Source: Halorientalis salina
GTDB lineage: Archaea; Halobacteriota; Halobacteria; Halobacteriales; Haloarculaceae
Direction of reading: 5' to 3'
DNA: 64,000 nt
NCBI RefSeq assembly: GCF_005049285.1
Contig: NZ_SOSC01000003.1
Coordinates: 124,001 to 188,000, forward strand
Below are positions 52,404 to 61,579 of this stretch, in pieces. The position numbers and the translations under genes were made by a program. The notes beneath the pieces are model-generated. The model did no database searches. It saw nothing but the letters and a program-made list of their open reading frames with translations, and had not been told where the DNA came from. Within the stretch, counting starts at the first letter, position 1. Every line of letters starts with the position of its first letter.

Positions 52404-53267
52404 ATGCTCCGGCTGGCGGTCGCGACCGACGCCGAGACCTACGAGCGCATGCAGGCCCCCCTGGCCGAACGGGACATCGACGCCGAGCACGTCAGGACCG
52501 ACGAACGGACAGTCCCACTCGGCGACCCCGGCGAGGAGTGGGACGGGTTCGACGCGGGGTTCGTCTATCCCTCTCGTCTCATGGAGGGCGGGGTCGCCGA
52601 CGCCCTGCTCGACGTGCCGTGGGTCAACGACCGCGAGGCGATCCTGACGTCCCGGAACAAAGCGGGCGTCATCGCCGAACTTTCCCAGGAAGGAATTTCG
52701 GTCCCCGAAACCGTCGTGGTCTCGAACCCGGTCGACCAGGCCGACCTCGTCGATGCCTTCGAGCGGTTCGATCCGCCGGTGGTCGTCAAACCCAACTCGG
52801 CGACCCGCGGGGTCGGCGTCGCGAAGGCTACCGACCTCGATTCCTTCCTGGGCATCGTCGATTATCTCGACCTGGTCCACGACTACCGGGCTACCGGCGA
52901 CCAGTCGTTCCTCGTCCAGGAGTACCTGCCGGATGCACGGGACTATCGCGTGATGGTGGTCGACGGGGAGTACGTCGGGGCCGTCGAGCGGCGACTCCCC
53001 GCCGACGCGCTCGCTGCCGGCCAGTGGAAACACAACGTCCATCGCGGTGCCGAGGCGACCGGGGTGGACCTGCCCCAGGAGTTGCGTGCGGTGGCCGAGC
53101 GGACGGCCGAAACGCTGGACATCCCGTGGCTGGGCGTGGACCTGCTCGTGACCGGCGACCGGGTCGTGGTCAACGAGACGAACGCCCGGCCGACCATCGA
53201 CGAGGAGACGAAGTACGAACCCGGGTTCTGGGACGACGTGGCGGCGTTGATTCGAAAGACGGCATAG
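52404..53267 (+). CDS. RimK-type ATP-grasp protein
   Basis: 287 residues. ATP-grasp core: PVVVKPNSATRGVGVAKATDLDSFL (ATP-binding lysine and glycine-rich loop), FLVQEYLPDARDYRVMVVDGEYVGAV, and metal site GVDLLVTGDRVVVNETNARP. Members ligate an amino acid or peptide to an acceptor carboxylate; the acceptor is unknown. The 3' end (DEETKYEPGFWDDVAALIRKTA) is duplicated just downstream. Confidence 0.9.
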   Translation: MLRLAVATDAETYERMQAPLAERDIDAEHVRTDERTVPLGDPGEEWDGFDAGFVYPSRLMEGGVADALLDVPWVNDREAILTSRNKAGVIAELSQEGISVPETVVVSNPVDQADLVDAFERFDPPVVVKPNSATRGVGVAKATDLDSFLGIVDYLDLVHDYRATGDQSFLVQEYLPDARDYRVMVVDGEYVGAVERRLPADALAAGQWKHNVHRGAEATGVDLPQELRAVAERTAETLDIPWLGVDLLVTGDRVVVNETNARPTIDEETKYEPGFWDDVAALIRKTA

Positions 53268-53275
53268 TGTGAGGT

Positions 53276-53308
53276 CCGGGCGCGACCACAGGGAGCGCCC
53301 GGTTTTTT
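53276..53308 (+). terminator. Strong stem-loop terminator
   Basis: CCGGGCGC and GCGCCCGG (8 bp) flank an 11-base loop, followed by TTTTTT. Lies 9 bp after the ATP-grasp stop. Perfect stem plus T6 is a clear intrinsic-type terminator. Confidence 0.85.
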
Positions 53309-53310
53309 CG

Positions 53311-53418
53311 CCCACGTTTTTGCGCGAGGGTGACAAGCGAAGAGAGAGCTTCGCTCTCACAGGAAGCCGGCGCGACGCGCCGGCGACGAAGCGCGTCACC
53401 CGAGCGGAAAAAGGTGGG
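53311..53418. mobile_element. 108-bp terminal-inverted-repeat element with internal double hairpin
   Basis: The 24-bp ends cccacgtttttgcgcgaggg and its continuation tgac (53311-53334) match the reverse complement of 53395-53418 at about 20 of 24 positions. Inside is GAGAGC-ttc-GCTCTC (53344-53358) then GCCGGCGC-gac-GCGCCGGC (53366-53384), the same double-hairpin design as at 33.3 kb; the first hairpin is identical to the last one in that array. No gene inside: MITE-like. Confidence 0.72.
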
Positions 53419-53420
53419 AT

Positions 53421-53486
53421 GACGAGACGAAGTACGAACCCGGGTTCTGGGACGACGTGGCAGGGTTGATCCGGCGGACCGTGTAG
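53421..53486 (+). repeat. Duplicate of the 3' end of the ATP-grasp gene
   Basis: 53424-53461 repeats 53205-53242 of the ATP-grasp gene (38 identical bases), then diverges but still encodes DVAGLIRRTV and a stop (53484-53486). The intervening 150 bp holds the terminator and the terminal-inverted-repeat element. One reading: the downstream copy is the old gene end and the module arrived with a new one. Confidence 0.85.
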
Positions 53487-53610
53487 GTCGGGTGCGGCGT
53501 GCCGACGCGACCGACCCCGAACGGGCGGGAAAGGGCGTCAGACGCCGGTCACACGCCCGTTCGACACGACACCAACATATATTACGGATCACAATAAAGG
53601 GCCGAAAGAG

Positions 53611-53979
53611 ATGCCCGCATCACTGCGGGACGACCTGAGCCTGCCGTTCCTGTTGCTCGGGTCTGCCCTCGCCGGTGTGCTCGCGGCCGATTACTTCCTG
53701 TACCCGGACCTGTTCAGCATCGACGGCAAGTTGGCACTGGCCTACGGTGGGTTGTTGATCGGCTTCTCGCTCGCGTACAGCTACCGTCCGATCAGGGAAT
53801 CGAGATACGGCGCACTGGTGAGCGCCCTGTTCCTGATGTTGTTCGCGCTCGTCCACTACCGCCTGGGTATCCGCGGCCCGATCATGCCGTTCGGGCTGTT
53901 CAGCGCCGCGCTGGCGGCGTTTTGCTACCAGCTGTACAAGGTCGGCAGCGAACGCATCCAGCGCGGCCAGGCGTCGTGA
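53611..53979 (+). CDS. Small four-helix membrane protein of unknown function
   Basis: 122 residues with four hydrophobic segments: LPFLLLGSALAGVLAADYF, LALAYGGLLIGFSLAY, ALVSALFLMLFALVHYRL, MPFGLFSAALAAFCYQLYK. The C-terminus is basic (KVGSERIQRGQ). No family recognised. TATA-like atatattac lies 33 bp before the ATG. Confidence 0.8.
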   Translation: MPASLRDDLSLPFLLLGSALAGVLAADYFLYPDLFSIDGKLALAYGGLLIGFSLAYSYRPIRESRYGALVSALFLMLFALVHYRLGIRGPIMPFGLFSAALAAFCYQLYKVGSERIQRGQAS

Positions 53980-54121
53980 TCACACTGGTCGTCCCGCGGA
54001 CAGTCCCGTCAGGGTAGGCGGAGACGAAACCGGGAGAACCGTCGCTATCTGTCGAAATCGAGAGGATCGCGTACCGGAGACAGAACGACCAGCAGTTGCG
54101 AACGAACCCGACGACGAGCAC

Positions 54122-54508
54122 CTAGAGGTCGATGTCCGCGGAGTCGTCGGCGCGTTCGAACGTGACTTCGAGGACGCCGTTGTTGTACGTGGCGGCGGCG
54201 GAGTGTTCGTCGACGCGAGTAGGGAGACGAACCCGTTCTTCGTAGTCACGACGGTCGCTGGCGGCCGAGACGGTCAGTACCTCCCCGTCGCACTTCAGGT
54301 CGATAGCGTCTTTCTCGACGCCGGGCAGGTCCGCGACGACTCGGATTTCGCCGTCCGTTTCGTGAACATCGAGATGGAGGTCCGAGCCGAAGCCGGCCGA
54401 CCCACCGCGGTCGATGTGGACGTCGTCACCCATCATCTCGTTCATCACCCGCTCTATCTCGCGCAGAATGTCGTCGATGGGGTCGTGGTCGTCGCGGTCG
54501 TCTTTCAT
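54122..54508 (-). CDS. Hsp20/alpha-crystallin small heat-shock protein
   Basis: 128 residues. N-terminal MKDDRDDHDPIDDILREIERVM, alpha-crystallin domain DLHLDVHETDGEIRVVADLPGVEKDAIDLKCDGEVLTVSA, and C-terminal TYNNGVLEVTFERA (the conserved GVL motif). ATG at 54508 is preferred as a leaderless start; an upstream ATG at 54550 would add 14 residues. Holds unfolding proteins. Confidence 0.92.
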   Translation of the reverse strand: MKDDRDDHDPIDDILREIERVMNEMMGDDVHIDRGGSAGFGSDLHLDVHETDGEIRVVADLPGVEKDAIDLKCDGEVLTVSAASDRRDYEERVRLPTRVDEHSAAATYNNGVLEVTFERADDSADIDL

Positions 54509-54610
54509 ACGCGACCGTAAGGTTTGTAGCCCGGAAAAGCCTTCTGGCATTGTCAACACTCGAATCGCAGCCCGCTGCTCCTCCAAAATTTTCACGAGGG
54601 AACCGGCGAC

Positions 54611-55630
54611 TCAGAGGTCGAATCCGAGGTCGAGTGCCGCCTCGGTTGTCGCCATGCTCTCGTCGCGGTCGGCCGACCCGGTGACGGCCCGGATGGCGTC
54701 GACGTTCTCGGGGACCACGTCGGACTCCTGGTGGATGGCCTGGAACAGGTAGAGTTCCCCGTCCTGGACGGTGATGGACTCGCCCCAGATGGCGTTCTCC
54801 CAGACGTCGCCCCGCGGCCGACCCGCGTCGAGGGCGAACTCCTTGAGTTTCCCGGAGCCGTCGATGCCCAGGCGCTCGGGGATGACGAACAGGCGCGATT
54901 CGTTTTCGAGCAGTTCGCGGACGCTCTCGGTGTCGGCGTCACTGCCGAGTTCGATGTTGATGCTGTGGGTGTGGGTCAGCGTCGCCGGCACCTTCATCCC
55001 GACCGTGTCGATGTCGAGGTCCGGGAAGATGGTGTTGACGTCCGGTCCGTGGTGGGAGGGAACCGTGATCGGGTCCGGCAGGGTGTCGTTGATGGGACCG
55101 CGGCCGGACTGGGCCGGGTCGCCGCCGCGGCGGACCAGCGTCGCGCGGACCTTCTCGACGCCGTACTCCTCGTCGAGGGGCGCGACCAGCCGCGAGAGAC
55201 CGGTCGTGTTACAGGAGACGACGCGGACGTGGTCGGCGTCGGCGGCCTCCTCGTAGTTCGAGCGGGCGTTGAAGCTCACGTCGACGAGGTCGGCGTCCTC
55301 GCCGCCCTGATAGAGCGCGGGCGTGTCGTACTCCTCGTACATGGACTTGTTCTCCGCGCCGATGCCCGAGGGCGTGGTGTCGACGACCACGTCGCTTTCC
55401 GCGACGAGTTCCTCGACCTCGCCGGCGAGGTCGATGCCCGCCTCCGCGAACTGGTCGATGCGTTCCTCGACGGCGGCGTACAGCGGGAACCCTTTGGTGA
55501 CTGCCTGCTCGGACTCGAAGTTCGGGCGGGTCTTGGCGACACCCACGACTTCCATGTCCGGCTGTGCGCGGACGGCGTCCGCCACCCGCTTCCCGATGGT
55601 ACCGTAGCCGTTGATTCCGACTTGTATCAT
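54611..55630 (-). CDS. gap: Glyceraldehyde-3-phosphate dehydrogenase, archaeal type II
   Basis: 339 residues, normal for archaeal GAPDH. NAD(P)-binding [17 protein letters not shown], catalytic Cys140 in [12 protein letters not shown], and [19 protein letters not shown]. Works mainly in the gluconeogenic direction in haloarchaea that have both type I and II enzymes. Divergent from the aminopeptidase-like gene. Confidence 0.95.
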   Translation of the reverse strand: MIQVGINGYGTIGKRVADAVRAQPDMEVVGVAKTRPNFESEQAVTKGFPLYAAVEERIDQFAEAGIDLAGEVEELVAESDVVVDTTPSGIGAENKSMYEEYDTPALYQGGEDADLVDVSFNARSNYEEAADADHVRVVSCNTTGLSRLVAPLDEEYGVEKVRATLVRRGGDPAQSGRGPINDTLPDPITVPSHHGPDVNTIFPDLDIDTVGMKVPATLTHTHSINIELGSDADTESVRELLENESRLFVIPERLGIDGSGKLKEFALDAGRPRGDVWENAIWGESITVQDGELYLFQAIHQESDVVPENVDAIRAVTGSADRDESMATTEAALDLGFDL

Positions 55631-55722
55631 ACCCGGCAATGCCATAGCGACCCGGGTAAGCGTTTCGAGGTTCGGCGGCGCAGGGGACAACACCTATTCC
55701 CCGTCCGTTCGCATCTGCTGCT

Positions 55723-56679
55723 ATGCCACCGAAGCGTCTTCGCTCGCCGTCCGAGACCGCGATCCGAAAGTGCATGCGCCTCCAGTCGACGGAGTCCTGT
55801 CTGATCGTCACCGACCACAAGCGCCAGCCGATCGGCGAATCGCTCTACGAGGTCGCGAACGAACGCACCGACGACGCCTCGATCGTTCGCTACCCACCGG
55901 GCGACCAGCACGGCGAGGAACCGCCCGAAGCCGTCGCGGCCGCCATGCGCAACGCCGACGTCGTGCTCGCACCGACGACCAAGAGTTTGACCCACACCCG
56001 TGCCCGGTCGGAGGCGACCGAGGCTGGCGCACGGGTGGCCACGCTCCCCGGCATCACCGAGGAGGTCTTCGTCACCGGACTGGACGCGAACTACGGCGAC
56101 ATCAAAGAGCACTGTCGGGACATCTACAAGCAGGTCACCGGGGCCGAACACGTCCGCGTCCAGACCGACCTGGGAACGGACATCGTCTTCCGCCCGGGCG
56201 ACCGCGAGTGGCGACAGGACACCGGCATCGTCCACGACGCCGGCGCGATGTCGAACCTCCCGGCCGGCGAGGTGTTCGTCAGTCCCGAAACCGCAAACGG
56301 CACCTTCGTCGTCGACGGGACGATGATGCCCCACGGCCTGCTCGAAGAGGGGCACACGCTCGAATTCGAGGTCGAGGACGGCTCCGTCACCGAGATCAGC
56401 GACGACGGCGTCCGCGAGGAGATCGAGGCCGCCGCCGAGGAGGTCGGACAGGACGCCTACAACCTGGCTGAACTGGGCATCGGAACGAACGTCGGCGTCA
56501 CCGAACTCGTCGGCTCGGTCCTGTTGGACGAGAAGGCCGCTGGTACCGTACACATCGCCATCGGCGACGACCACGCCATCGGCGGCGACACGGACGCCCC
56601 GATCCATCTCGACGGCGTCATTCGAGATCCGCGCGTCACCGTCGACGGCGAGCGCATCGACCTGCCGTCGGGCGTGTGA
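55723..56679 (+). CDS. M29/AmpS- or NicX-like metalloenzyme
   Basis: 318 residues. Conserved metal/active-site segments: LGTDIVFRPGDREWRQDTGIVHDAGAMSNLPAGEVFVSPET and NLAELGIGTNVGVTELVGSVLLDEKAAGTVHIAIGDDHAIGG. These motifs belong to the family that includes thermophilic aminopeptidase T/AmpS and NicX dioxygenase-like proteins. Aminopeptidase is the usual annotation; a ring-cleaving activity is not excluded. Confidence 0.82.
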   Translation: MPPKRLRSPSETAIRKCMRLQSTESCLIVTDHKRQPIGESLYEVANERTDDASIVRYPPGDQHGEEPPEAVAAAMRNADVVLAPTTKSLTHTRARSEATEAGARVATLPGITEEVFVTGLDANYGDIKEHCRDIYKQVTGAEHVRVQTDLGTDIVFRPGDREWRQDTGIVHDAGAMSNLPAGEVFVSPETANGTFVVDGTMMPHGLLEEGHTLEFEVEDGSVTEISDDGVREEIEAAAEEVGQDAYNLAELGIGTNVGVTELVGSVLLDEKAAGTVHIAIGDDHAIGGDTDAPIHLDGVIRDPRVTVDGERIDLPSGV

Positions 56680-56862
56680 ATCACCGTCACGGGAGACACC
56701 GGCTCAACAGCACAACCCGAATGCGAAATCGTCCAATCTCAGCAGAAATACAGTAACGATATACCCAAAAATACCCCAATACGTAATCAGACAGAGTTCG
56801 ATATCACAAATAATAATGGCTTCGTCAGATTTTACTGTCAGAGTCGGCAAGTTCCGGGTGTC

Positions 56863-57723
56863 ATGGACGTCGCCCCTCGGAACGCGCTGTTGGAAACGTG
56901 GACCCAGACGTCGGCGTACGTCTTCAGCAGCGTCGTCGAGGTGAACCGTGCGGCCTTCGACGCGTTCCGAACGCCGGAACAGTCGGACGAACCAGCCCCT
57001 GGTGAAAACGCGATCCCAATTGAAGACGGGACGGAACCGGCCTCAACGGTCGGCGAGCGAGAACTCGCCCGGCGGACACAGAACCTGTCCCTGCTCGCGG
57101 CAGCGCTCTCACACGACCTTCGCAACCCGCTCCGGTCGGCACAGAGCCATCTCGAGATGGCACAACACGAACAGGACTCGGAACTGCTAGAGGAGGTCGA
57201 GACCGCCCACGAGCGGATGGACGCCCTCATCGAGGACATGCTCGTGCTTGCCCAGCAGGGCGACGTGGTCTCGGACGTTGAACCGGTCGAACTCGCCGAC
57301 GCTGCCAGCGACGCCTGGGCGCAAATCGACGCGCCGGGCGCGACGCTCGATACGGACGCCCTGACAGTCCCGGCCGACCGGACGCGCCTGTTGCAGCTGC
57401 TGGAGAACCTGTTCGACAACGCCGTCACGCACGGGCCAGACGACGTGACGGTACGGGTCGGCCCGACCGAGACAGGGTTCTACGTCGAAGACGACGGTCC
57501 GGGGATTCCCGCCGCGGAACGCGAGCGTGTCTTCGAGTACGGTTACACGACGGCGGAGTCGGGGACTGGCTTCGGGCTCCGCATCGTGGCGGCGATTGCC
57601 GACGCGCACGGGTGGACCCTGCACCTCTCCGAGAGCGGCGGCGTTCCCGCGAGTGACGCGAGCAGGGACTCGACGGACTCGCAGTGCACGTCTGGCGGCG
57701 CTCGCTTCACGTTCGAGGTTTGA
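56863..57723 (+). CDS. Sensor histidine kinase lacking a transmembrane domain
   Basis: 286 residues. Dimerisation/phosphoacceptor helix ALSHDLRNPLRSAQSHLEMAQ (His in H-box) near residue 88, then HATPase_c: N-box LENLFDNAVTHGPDDV, G1 VEDDGPGIPAAERERVFEYGYTTAESGTGFGL. The short N-terminal region has no sensor domain or hydrophobic segment, so it must sense or be recruited in the cytoplasm. No response regulator is adjacent. The 183-bp gap before it is AT-rich. Confidence 0.9.
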   Translation: MDVAPRNALLETWTQTSAYVFSSVVEVNRAAFDAFRTPEQSDEPAPGENAIPIEDGTEPASTVGERELARRTQNLSLLAAALSHDLRNPLRSAQSHLEMAQHEQDSELLEEVETAHERMDALIEDMLVLAQQGDVVSDVEPVELADAASDAWAQIDAPGATLDTDALTVPADRTRLLQLLENLFDNAVTHGPDDVTVRVGPTETGFYVEDDGPGIPAAERERVFEYGYTTAESGTGFGLRIVAAIADAHGWTLHLSESGGVPASDASRDSTDSQCTSGGARFTFEV

Positions 57724-57854
57724 GACGCCCCCAGGGTTCGTGTGGCCGACCGGTGGACTATTTCGACGGTTCACGATCCCACAGTCGCTGGCGTCGTGAC
57801 AGTCAGCGAGCGGTGGTCAGCGTGTTTTTACGTCTGTATCGAATAGGGGAGTTC

Positions 57855-58526
57855 ATGAGCCAATCCGGGTCCGATTCCGAACTACCCGATCGCGTCGCCA
57901 TTCCGTGTCCGTCCTGCTCGCAGGCGCTGGAGACGGTCCACGAGGTGCTGTCGACCGGCGGCGGCCGCGTGACGCTTCGATGTACCGAGTGCGAACACGT
58001 TCACAAGGAGCAACTCCCCGAGGACGACACCGTCCAGCGCAGCGTCGTCGTCTCCCAGGACGGCGAATCGTTCACGACGAGCGTCGACGTGCCCGAGGAC
58101 GAACAGCTGGCCGTCGGCGAGGAGTTCGTCGCCGAGACAGACGCGGCGATCATGACCGTCCGCATCACCAGTCTCGAACTGGACGACGACAGCCGCGTCG
58201 AGTCCGCCGGGGCAGACGAGGTCGATACCATCTGGACCCGCGAGGTCGAGAACGTCGCCGTCAACGTGACGAAACACCCCAAGGACGGCCGCCGCGAGGA
58301 CACCGAGAGCCTGACACTGCAGGTCCCCGGCGACTACGAGTTCACCGTCGGCGAGACCGAGGAACTCGGCGACTACGAGTTCACCGTCGAGAGCTTCCAC
58401 GTCCGCGACGACGCCGAGGGCTACTTCATGGACAAACTCGACCACGACGGCGACACCATCGTCGCCAAGGACGTCAAGCGGTTGTACGTCCGGGACGAAA
58501 CCTCGACCGCCTGGTCGGCCTGGTGA
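57855..58526 (+). CDS. HVO_0476-family zinc-finger protein
   Basis: 223 residues. N-terminal zinc ribbon with CPSCSQALETVHEV and LRCTECEHVHKEQ, then an OB- or beta-barrel-like region with TIWTREVENVAVNVTKHPKDGRRED and YEFTVGETEELGDYEFTVESFHVR. The family is common to haloarchaea; precise role unknown but the combination suggests RNA or DNA binding. Stops 2 bp before pcm, likely one operon. Confidence 0.85.
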   Translation: MSQSGSDSELPDRVAIPCPSCSQALETVHEVLSTGGGRVTLRCTECEHVHKEQLPEDDTVQRSVVVSQDGESFTTSVDVPEDEQLAVGEEFVAETDAAIMTVRITSLELDDDSRVESAGADEVDTIWTREVENVAVNVTKHPKDGRREDTESLTLQVPGDYEFTVGETEELGDYEFTVESFHVRDDAEGYFMDKLDHDGDTIVAKDVKRLYVRDETSTAWSAW

Positions 58527-58528
58527 CA

Positions 58529-59155
58529 ATGGACTGGGCGGCGCGACGCGGGGACCTCGTCGACGACCTCGAAGCCAGGGGACGGGTTACCGACGAGACC
58601 GCCCTCGCCGCCCTCCGAACCGTCCCGCGTCACGAGTTCGTCCCCGAGAGGAAACGCGACGCCGCCTACGAGGACGCGCCGCTCCCCATCGGCGAGGGCC
58701 AGACCATCAGCGCGCCGCACATGGTCGGGATCATGGCCGAACTGCTCGACCTCCGAGAGAGCGATACGGTGTTGGAAATCGGCACCGGCTGCGGGTACCA
58801 CGCCGCCGTCACGGCTGAACTCGTCGGCCCCGGGAACGTCTTCTCCGTGGAGTACCACGCGTCGCTGGCCGAGAACGCTCGCCGCCGTCTCGACCGCCTC
58901 GGCTACGGCGACGTGTCCGTCCGAACCGGTGACGGAACGGACGGCTGGCCCGAGCACGCGCCCTACGACCGGGCGTATCTCACCTGTGCGGCCCCCGATT
59001 TTCCCGAGGCCGTCGTCGAGCAGGTCCGCCCCGGTGGGCTGTTGGTCGGCCCGCTCGGCAAGCACAGCCAGACGCTCGTCCGCGCTCGTCGCCGGGCCGA
59101 CGGCTCGCTCGACCGCGAGGACCACGGGGGCGTCCGGTTCGTCCGGATGCAGTAG
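58529..59155 (+). CDS. pcm: Protein-L-isoaspartate O-methyltransferase
   Basis: 208 residues. Motif I VLEIGTGCGYHAAVTAELVG for SAM, FVPERKRDAAYEDAPLPIGEGQTISAPHMV, and RAYLTCAAPDFPEAVVEQVRPGGLLVGPLG are typical of PCMT. Repairs isoaspartyl damage. Starts 2 bp after the zinc-finger stop. Confidence 0.94.
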   Translation: MDWAARRGDLVDDLEARGRVTDETALAALRTVPRHEFVPERKRDAAYEDAPLPIGEGQTISAPHMVGIMAELLDLRESDTVLEIGTGCGYHAAVTAELVGPGNVFSVEYHASLAENARRRLDRLGYGDVSVRTGDGTDGWPEHAPYDRAYLTCAAPDFPEAVVEQVRPGGLLVGPLGKHSQTLVRARRRADGSLDREDHGGVRFVRMQ

Positions 59156-59226
59156 TTCTCCGCTTTCGACATGTTACGGCGGCTGAGAGGCGCGCCATTC
59201 AATAGCGTCCACACGAACCCCCAGAC

Positions 59227-59967
59227 ATGGAACCGGCGGTACTGCGCGACGACATGGTCGACAGTCTGGAACACGAGAGCAAAGGCTGCGTCCACAGCGA
59301 CGCGGTCAGCGTCGCCATGCGCGCAGTGCCGCGCCACGCGTTCGTCGAAGACGACCGCGCCGCCTACGCGGACCGGCCCTTCGAGCGGTTCGGGACGCGC
59401 GTCCTCGCGCCCAGCACCGCCGCGCGCCTCCTGGAAGCGCTCGCGCCCGAAGCGGGCGACAACGTCCTGATCGTCGGTGCGGGCGTCGGCTACACCGCCG
59501 CGGTCGTCGCCGAAATCGTCGGCGAGTGCAACGTCCAGGCCATCGACATCACGCGCCGACTCGTCTACGACGCCCGCGAAAACCTCGCGGAGGCGGGCTA
59601 CGAGGGCGTTCTGGTCGACCGCCGGGACGGCGTCAACGGCCTCCCCGAGTACGCGCCCTACGACAGGATCCTCCTCGAAGCGGCGGCGATCGATCCGCCC
59701 CAGGCGTTGGTCGACCAGCTCGCCGAGGACGGTCGACTGGTCATGCCGCTGGGTGCCAGCGACCAGGCGCTCGTCACCGTCGAGGGCGGCGAGATCGCCG
59801 ACCGACTCGGCGGCGTCGCCTTCCAGCCGATGCTCGTCGAGGGCGAACAGGCCGACACCGTCGAGCGCAACCGAACCCGCCGCGAGGACCGCGAACACGC
59901 CCGCCGGGACGCCGAGCGCCGGCGGGGCTGGCAACAGGACTGGATCGACTGGGACGACCAGGTTTAG
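59227..59967 (+). CDS. PCMT-like methyltransferase, second copy
   Basis: 246 residues. SAM motif VLIVGAGVGYTAAVVAEIVG and overall PCMT plan, but motif I reads GAGVGY and the GEGQTIS substrate loop is replaced by FGTRVLAPSTAARLLEAL; a 35-residue basic/acidic C-terminal tail is added. Probably a paralogue with altered specificity. In the same operon after pcm (71-bp gap). Confidence 0.9.
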   Translation: MEPAVLRDDMVDSLEHESKGCVHSDAVSVAMRAVPRHAFVEDDRAAYADRPFERFGTRVLAPSTAARLLEALAPEAGDNVLIVGAGVGYTAAVVAEIVGECNVQAIDITRRLVYDARENLAEAGYEGVLVDRRDGVNGLPEYAPYDRILLEAAAIDPPQALVDQLAEDGRLVMPLGASDQALVTVEGGEIADRLGGVAFQPMLVEGEQADTVERNRTRREDREHARRDAERRRGWQQDWIDWDDQV

Positions 59968-60407
59968 TTCGATACGACCAGAATCTTGGTGTTCTCGCGT
60001 TCGTCCGTATACTGTCCGCTGGCCGGTGGTTTGATGTCCATCTGCACTGTGCCCTCCTCCTGATTCGGCCCCAGACTCGCGTTCACCGTGAGGGTCCCGC
60101 GGCCGTCCGGACCGGTTTTCGTCGTCCGAATCCCCCGCAGGTTCGCCGTCCCGCCTTTCGCGACGACCGTCGCGTTCGTCACGGGTTCGCCGTCGGCGTC
60201 GACGACTCTGACCGTCACCGATCGTTGTCCCGGTTCGATGACCTCCGGTTCGGGCTGGACGTCCAGTTCGGACACACCGAGCGTGCTGAGCCCCGAAATG
60301 GTGTTCATCATCACGCTGAGGCTCGCGACCCCGACGACCAGTGCGATGACGAGTCGCACCGGCAGTCCCTCGATGGCTCGTTCGTCACGACTGAATCGGT
60401 CGAACAT
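59964..60407 (-). CDS. Membrane-anchored Ig-like/carboxypeptidase-regulatory-type domain protein
   Basis: 147 residues. One N-terminal transmembrane helix (LVIALVVGVASLSVMMNTISG), then a secreted beta-sandwich-like domain with RSVTVRVVDADGEPVTNATVVAKG and TGPDGRGTLTVNASLG. Such domains stabilise or present surface proteins. Convergent with the PCMT-like gene; 4-bp overlap. Confidence 0.82.
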   Translation of the reverse strand: MFDRFSRDERAIEGLPVRLVIALVVGVASLSVMMNTISGLSTLGVSELDVQPEPEVIEPGQRSVTVRVVDADGEPVTNATVVAKGGTANLRGIRTTKTGPDGRGTLTVNASLGPNQEEGTVQMDIKPPASGQYTDERENTKILVVSN

Positions 60408-60483
60408 GGCCCGGGCTGGTCGCGGTTTCGGGCATAAACCTCCGGCCGAAGGTTGAAAGGTGAAACCGCGGCCAGCCCCGACC

Positions 60484-61521
60484 ATGCGTGTCATCGGCCG
60501 GGAAGCGTCGGACGGACCGCGCGGGCGTCTCGGGTGGTACCGGGCGCGGGACGGCAGTCCGGGTGAGAACGTTGCGGTCGACCTCGACGGCCCCCACGTC
60601 GGGACGATCGTCGGCAAGCGCGGGTCGGGGAAATCCTACACCATGGGCGTCCTCGCTGAGGAACTGGCCAGGACGGACGGTATCGCGCCGGTCGTCGCCG
60701 ACCCGATGGGCGTGTTCGGAACGCTGGCGGAGAGGGGACGTGACGTTCGCGCACGCGTGGTCGATCCACAGGTGCCCGCGAGCGCGCTGGACCCGGGCGC
60801 GTGGTGTCGGCTACTCGACCTCGATCCCGCCGAGGGCGCAGGGACACTCGTCTGGCAGGCCGCCGAACTGGCCGAGACGCTGGACGGGATGCACTCGTTC
60901 GTGACGGACGCCGAGGCGACGGAGACGAACCGACGGGCGGCGGCCAACCACCTCCGACTGGCCGACTCGTGGGGCGTGTTCGGCGCGAACGGGGACGACG
61001 AGGGGATGGACCTGACCGGCGACGCCGTCACGGTCCTCGATCTCTCGGGGCTGGGTCGGGCACCGATGAACGCGGCGCTGTCGGCCGTCGCCCGAGCACT
61101 CTACGACGCTCGCGTCGCCGGGTCGACGGACCGACTCCCGTGGCTGCTGGTCGACGAGGCCCACGCCTTCTTCGGGGGAATCGCCGAGCCCGCGCTGCGG
61201 ACCCTACTCACGCGGGGTCGCCAGCCCGGCGTGAGCCTCGTCACGGCGACACAGCGCCCGAGCGCGTTGCCCGATGTCGCCATCTCACAGACCGACTTGC
61301 TCGTCGTCCACCGACTGGCGAGTCGAGCGGATCGCGAGGCGCTGGCCGCCACTCGCCCCGCCTACATGTCCGAGACGCTGGCCGAGCGGATGCCGACCGA
61401 CCCGGGGGAGGCCGTCGTGATCGACGACGCGACCGAATCGGTCCACACCGTCCAGATACGCGAACGAGACACGCCACACGGCGGCGGGAGTCCGGCCGTG
61501 AGCGACGGATTCCGGAGGTGA
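60484..61521 (+). CDS. HerA/VirB4-like DUF87 ATPase
   Basis: 345 residues. Walker A VGKRGSGKSYTMGVLAEEL and Walker B LPWLLVDEAHAFF, with sensor region LVTATQRPSALPDVAISQTDLLVVHRLASR. It resembles the HerA-type FtsK-HerA pump ATPases that move DNA, but is short and has no NurA neighbour, so its partner is unknown. Confidence 0.88.
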   Translation: MRVIGREASDGPRGRLGWYRARDGSPGENVAVDLDGPHVGTIVGKRGSGKSYTMGVLAEELARTDGIAPVVADPMGVFGTLAERGRDVRARVVDPQVPASALDPGAWCRLLDLDPAEGAGTLVWQAAELAETLDGMHSFVTDAEATETNRRAAANHLRLADSWGVFGANGDDEGMDLTGDAVTVLDLSGLGRAPMNAALSAVARALYDARVAGSTDRLPWLLVDEAHAFFGGIAEPALRTLLTRGRQPGVSLVTATQRPSALPDVAISQTDLLVVHRLASRADREALAATRPAYMSETLAERMPTDPGEAVVIDDATESVHTVQIRERDTPHGGGSPAVSDGFRR

Positions 61522-61579
61522 GGTGTGGGCGGGCCGGCTTCGAAAGTATCGTGGTGCTGTTGGCCGTTTGTCGGGACCA

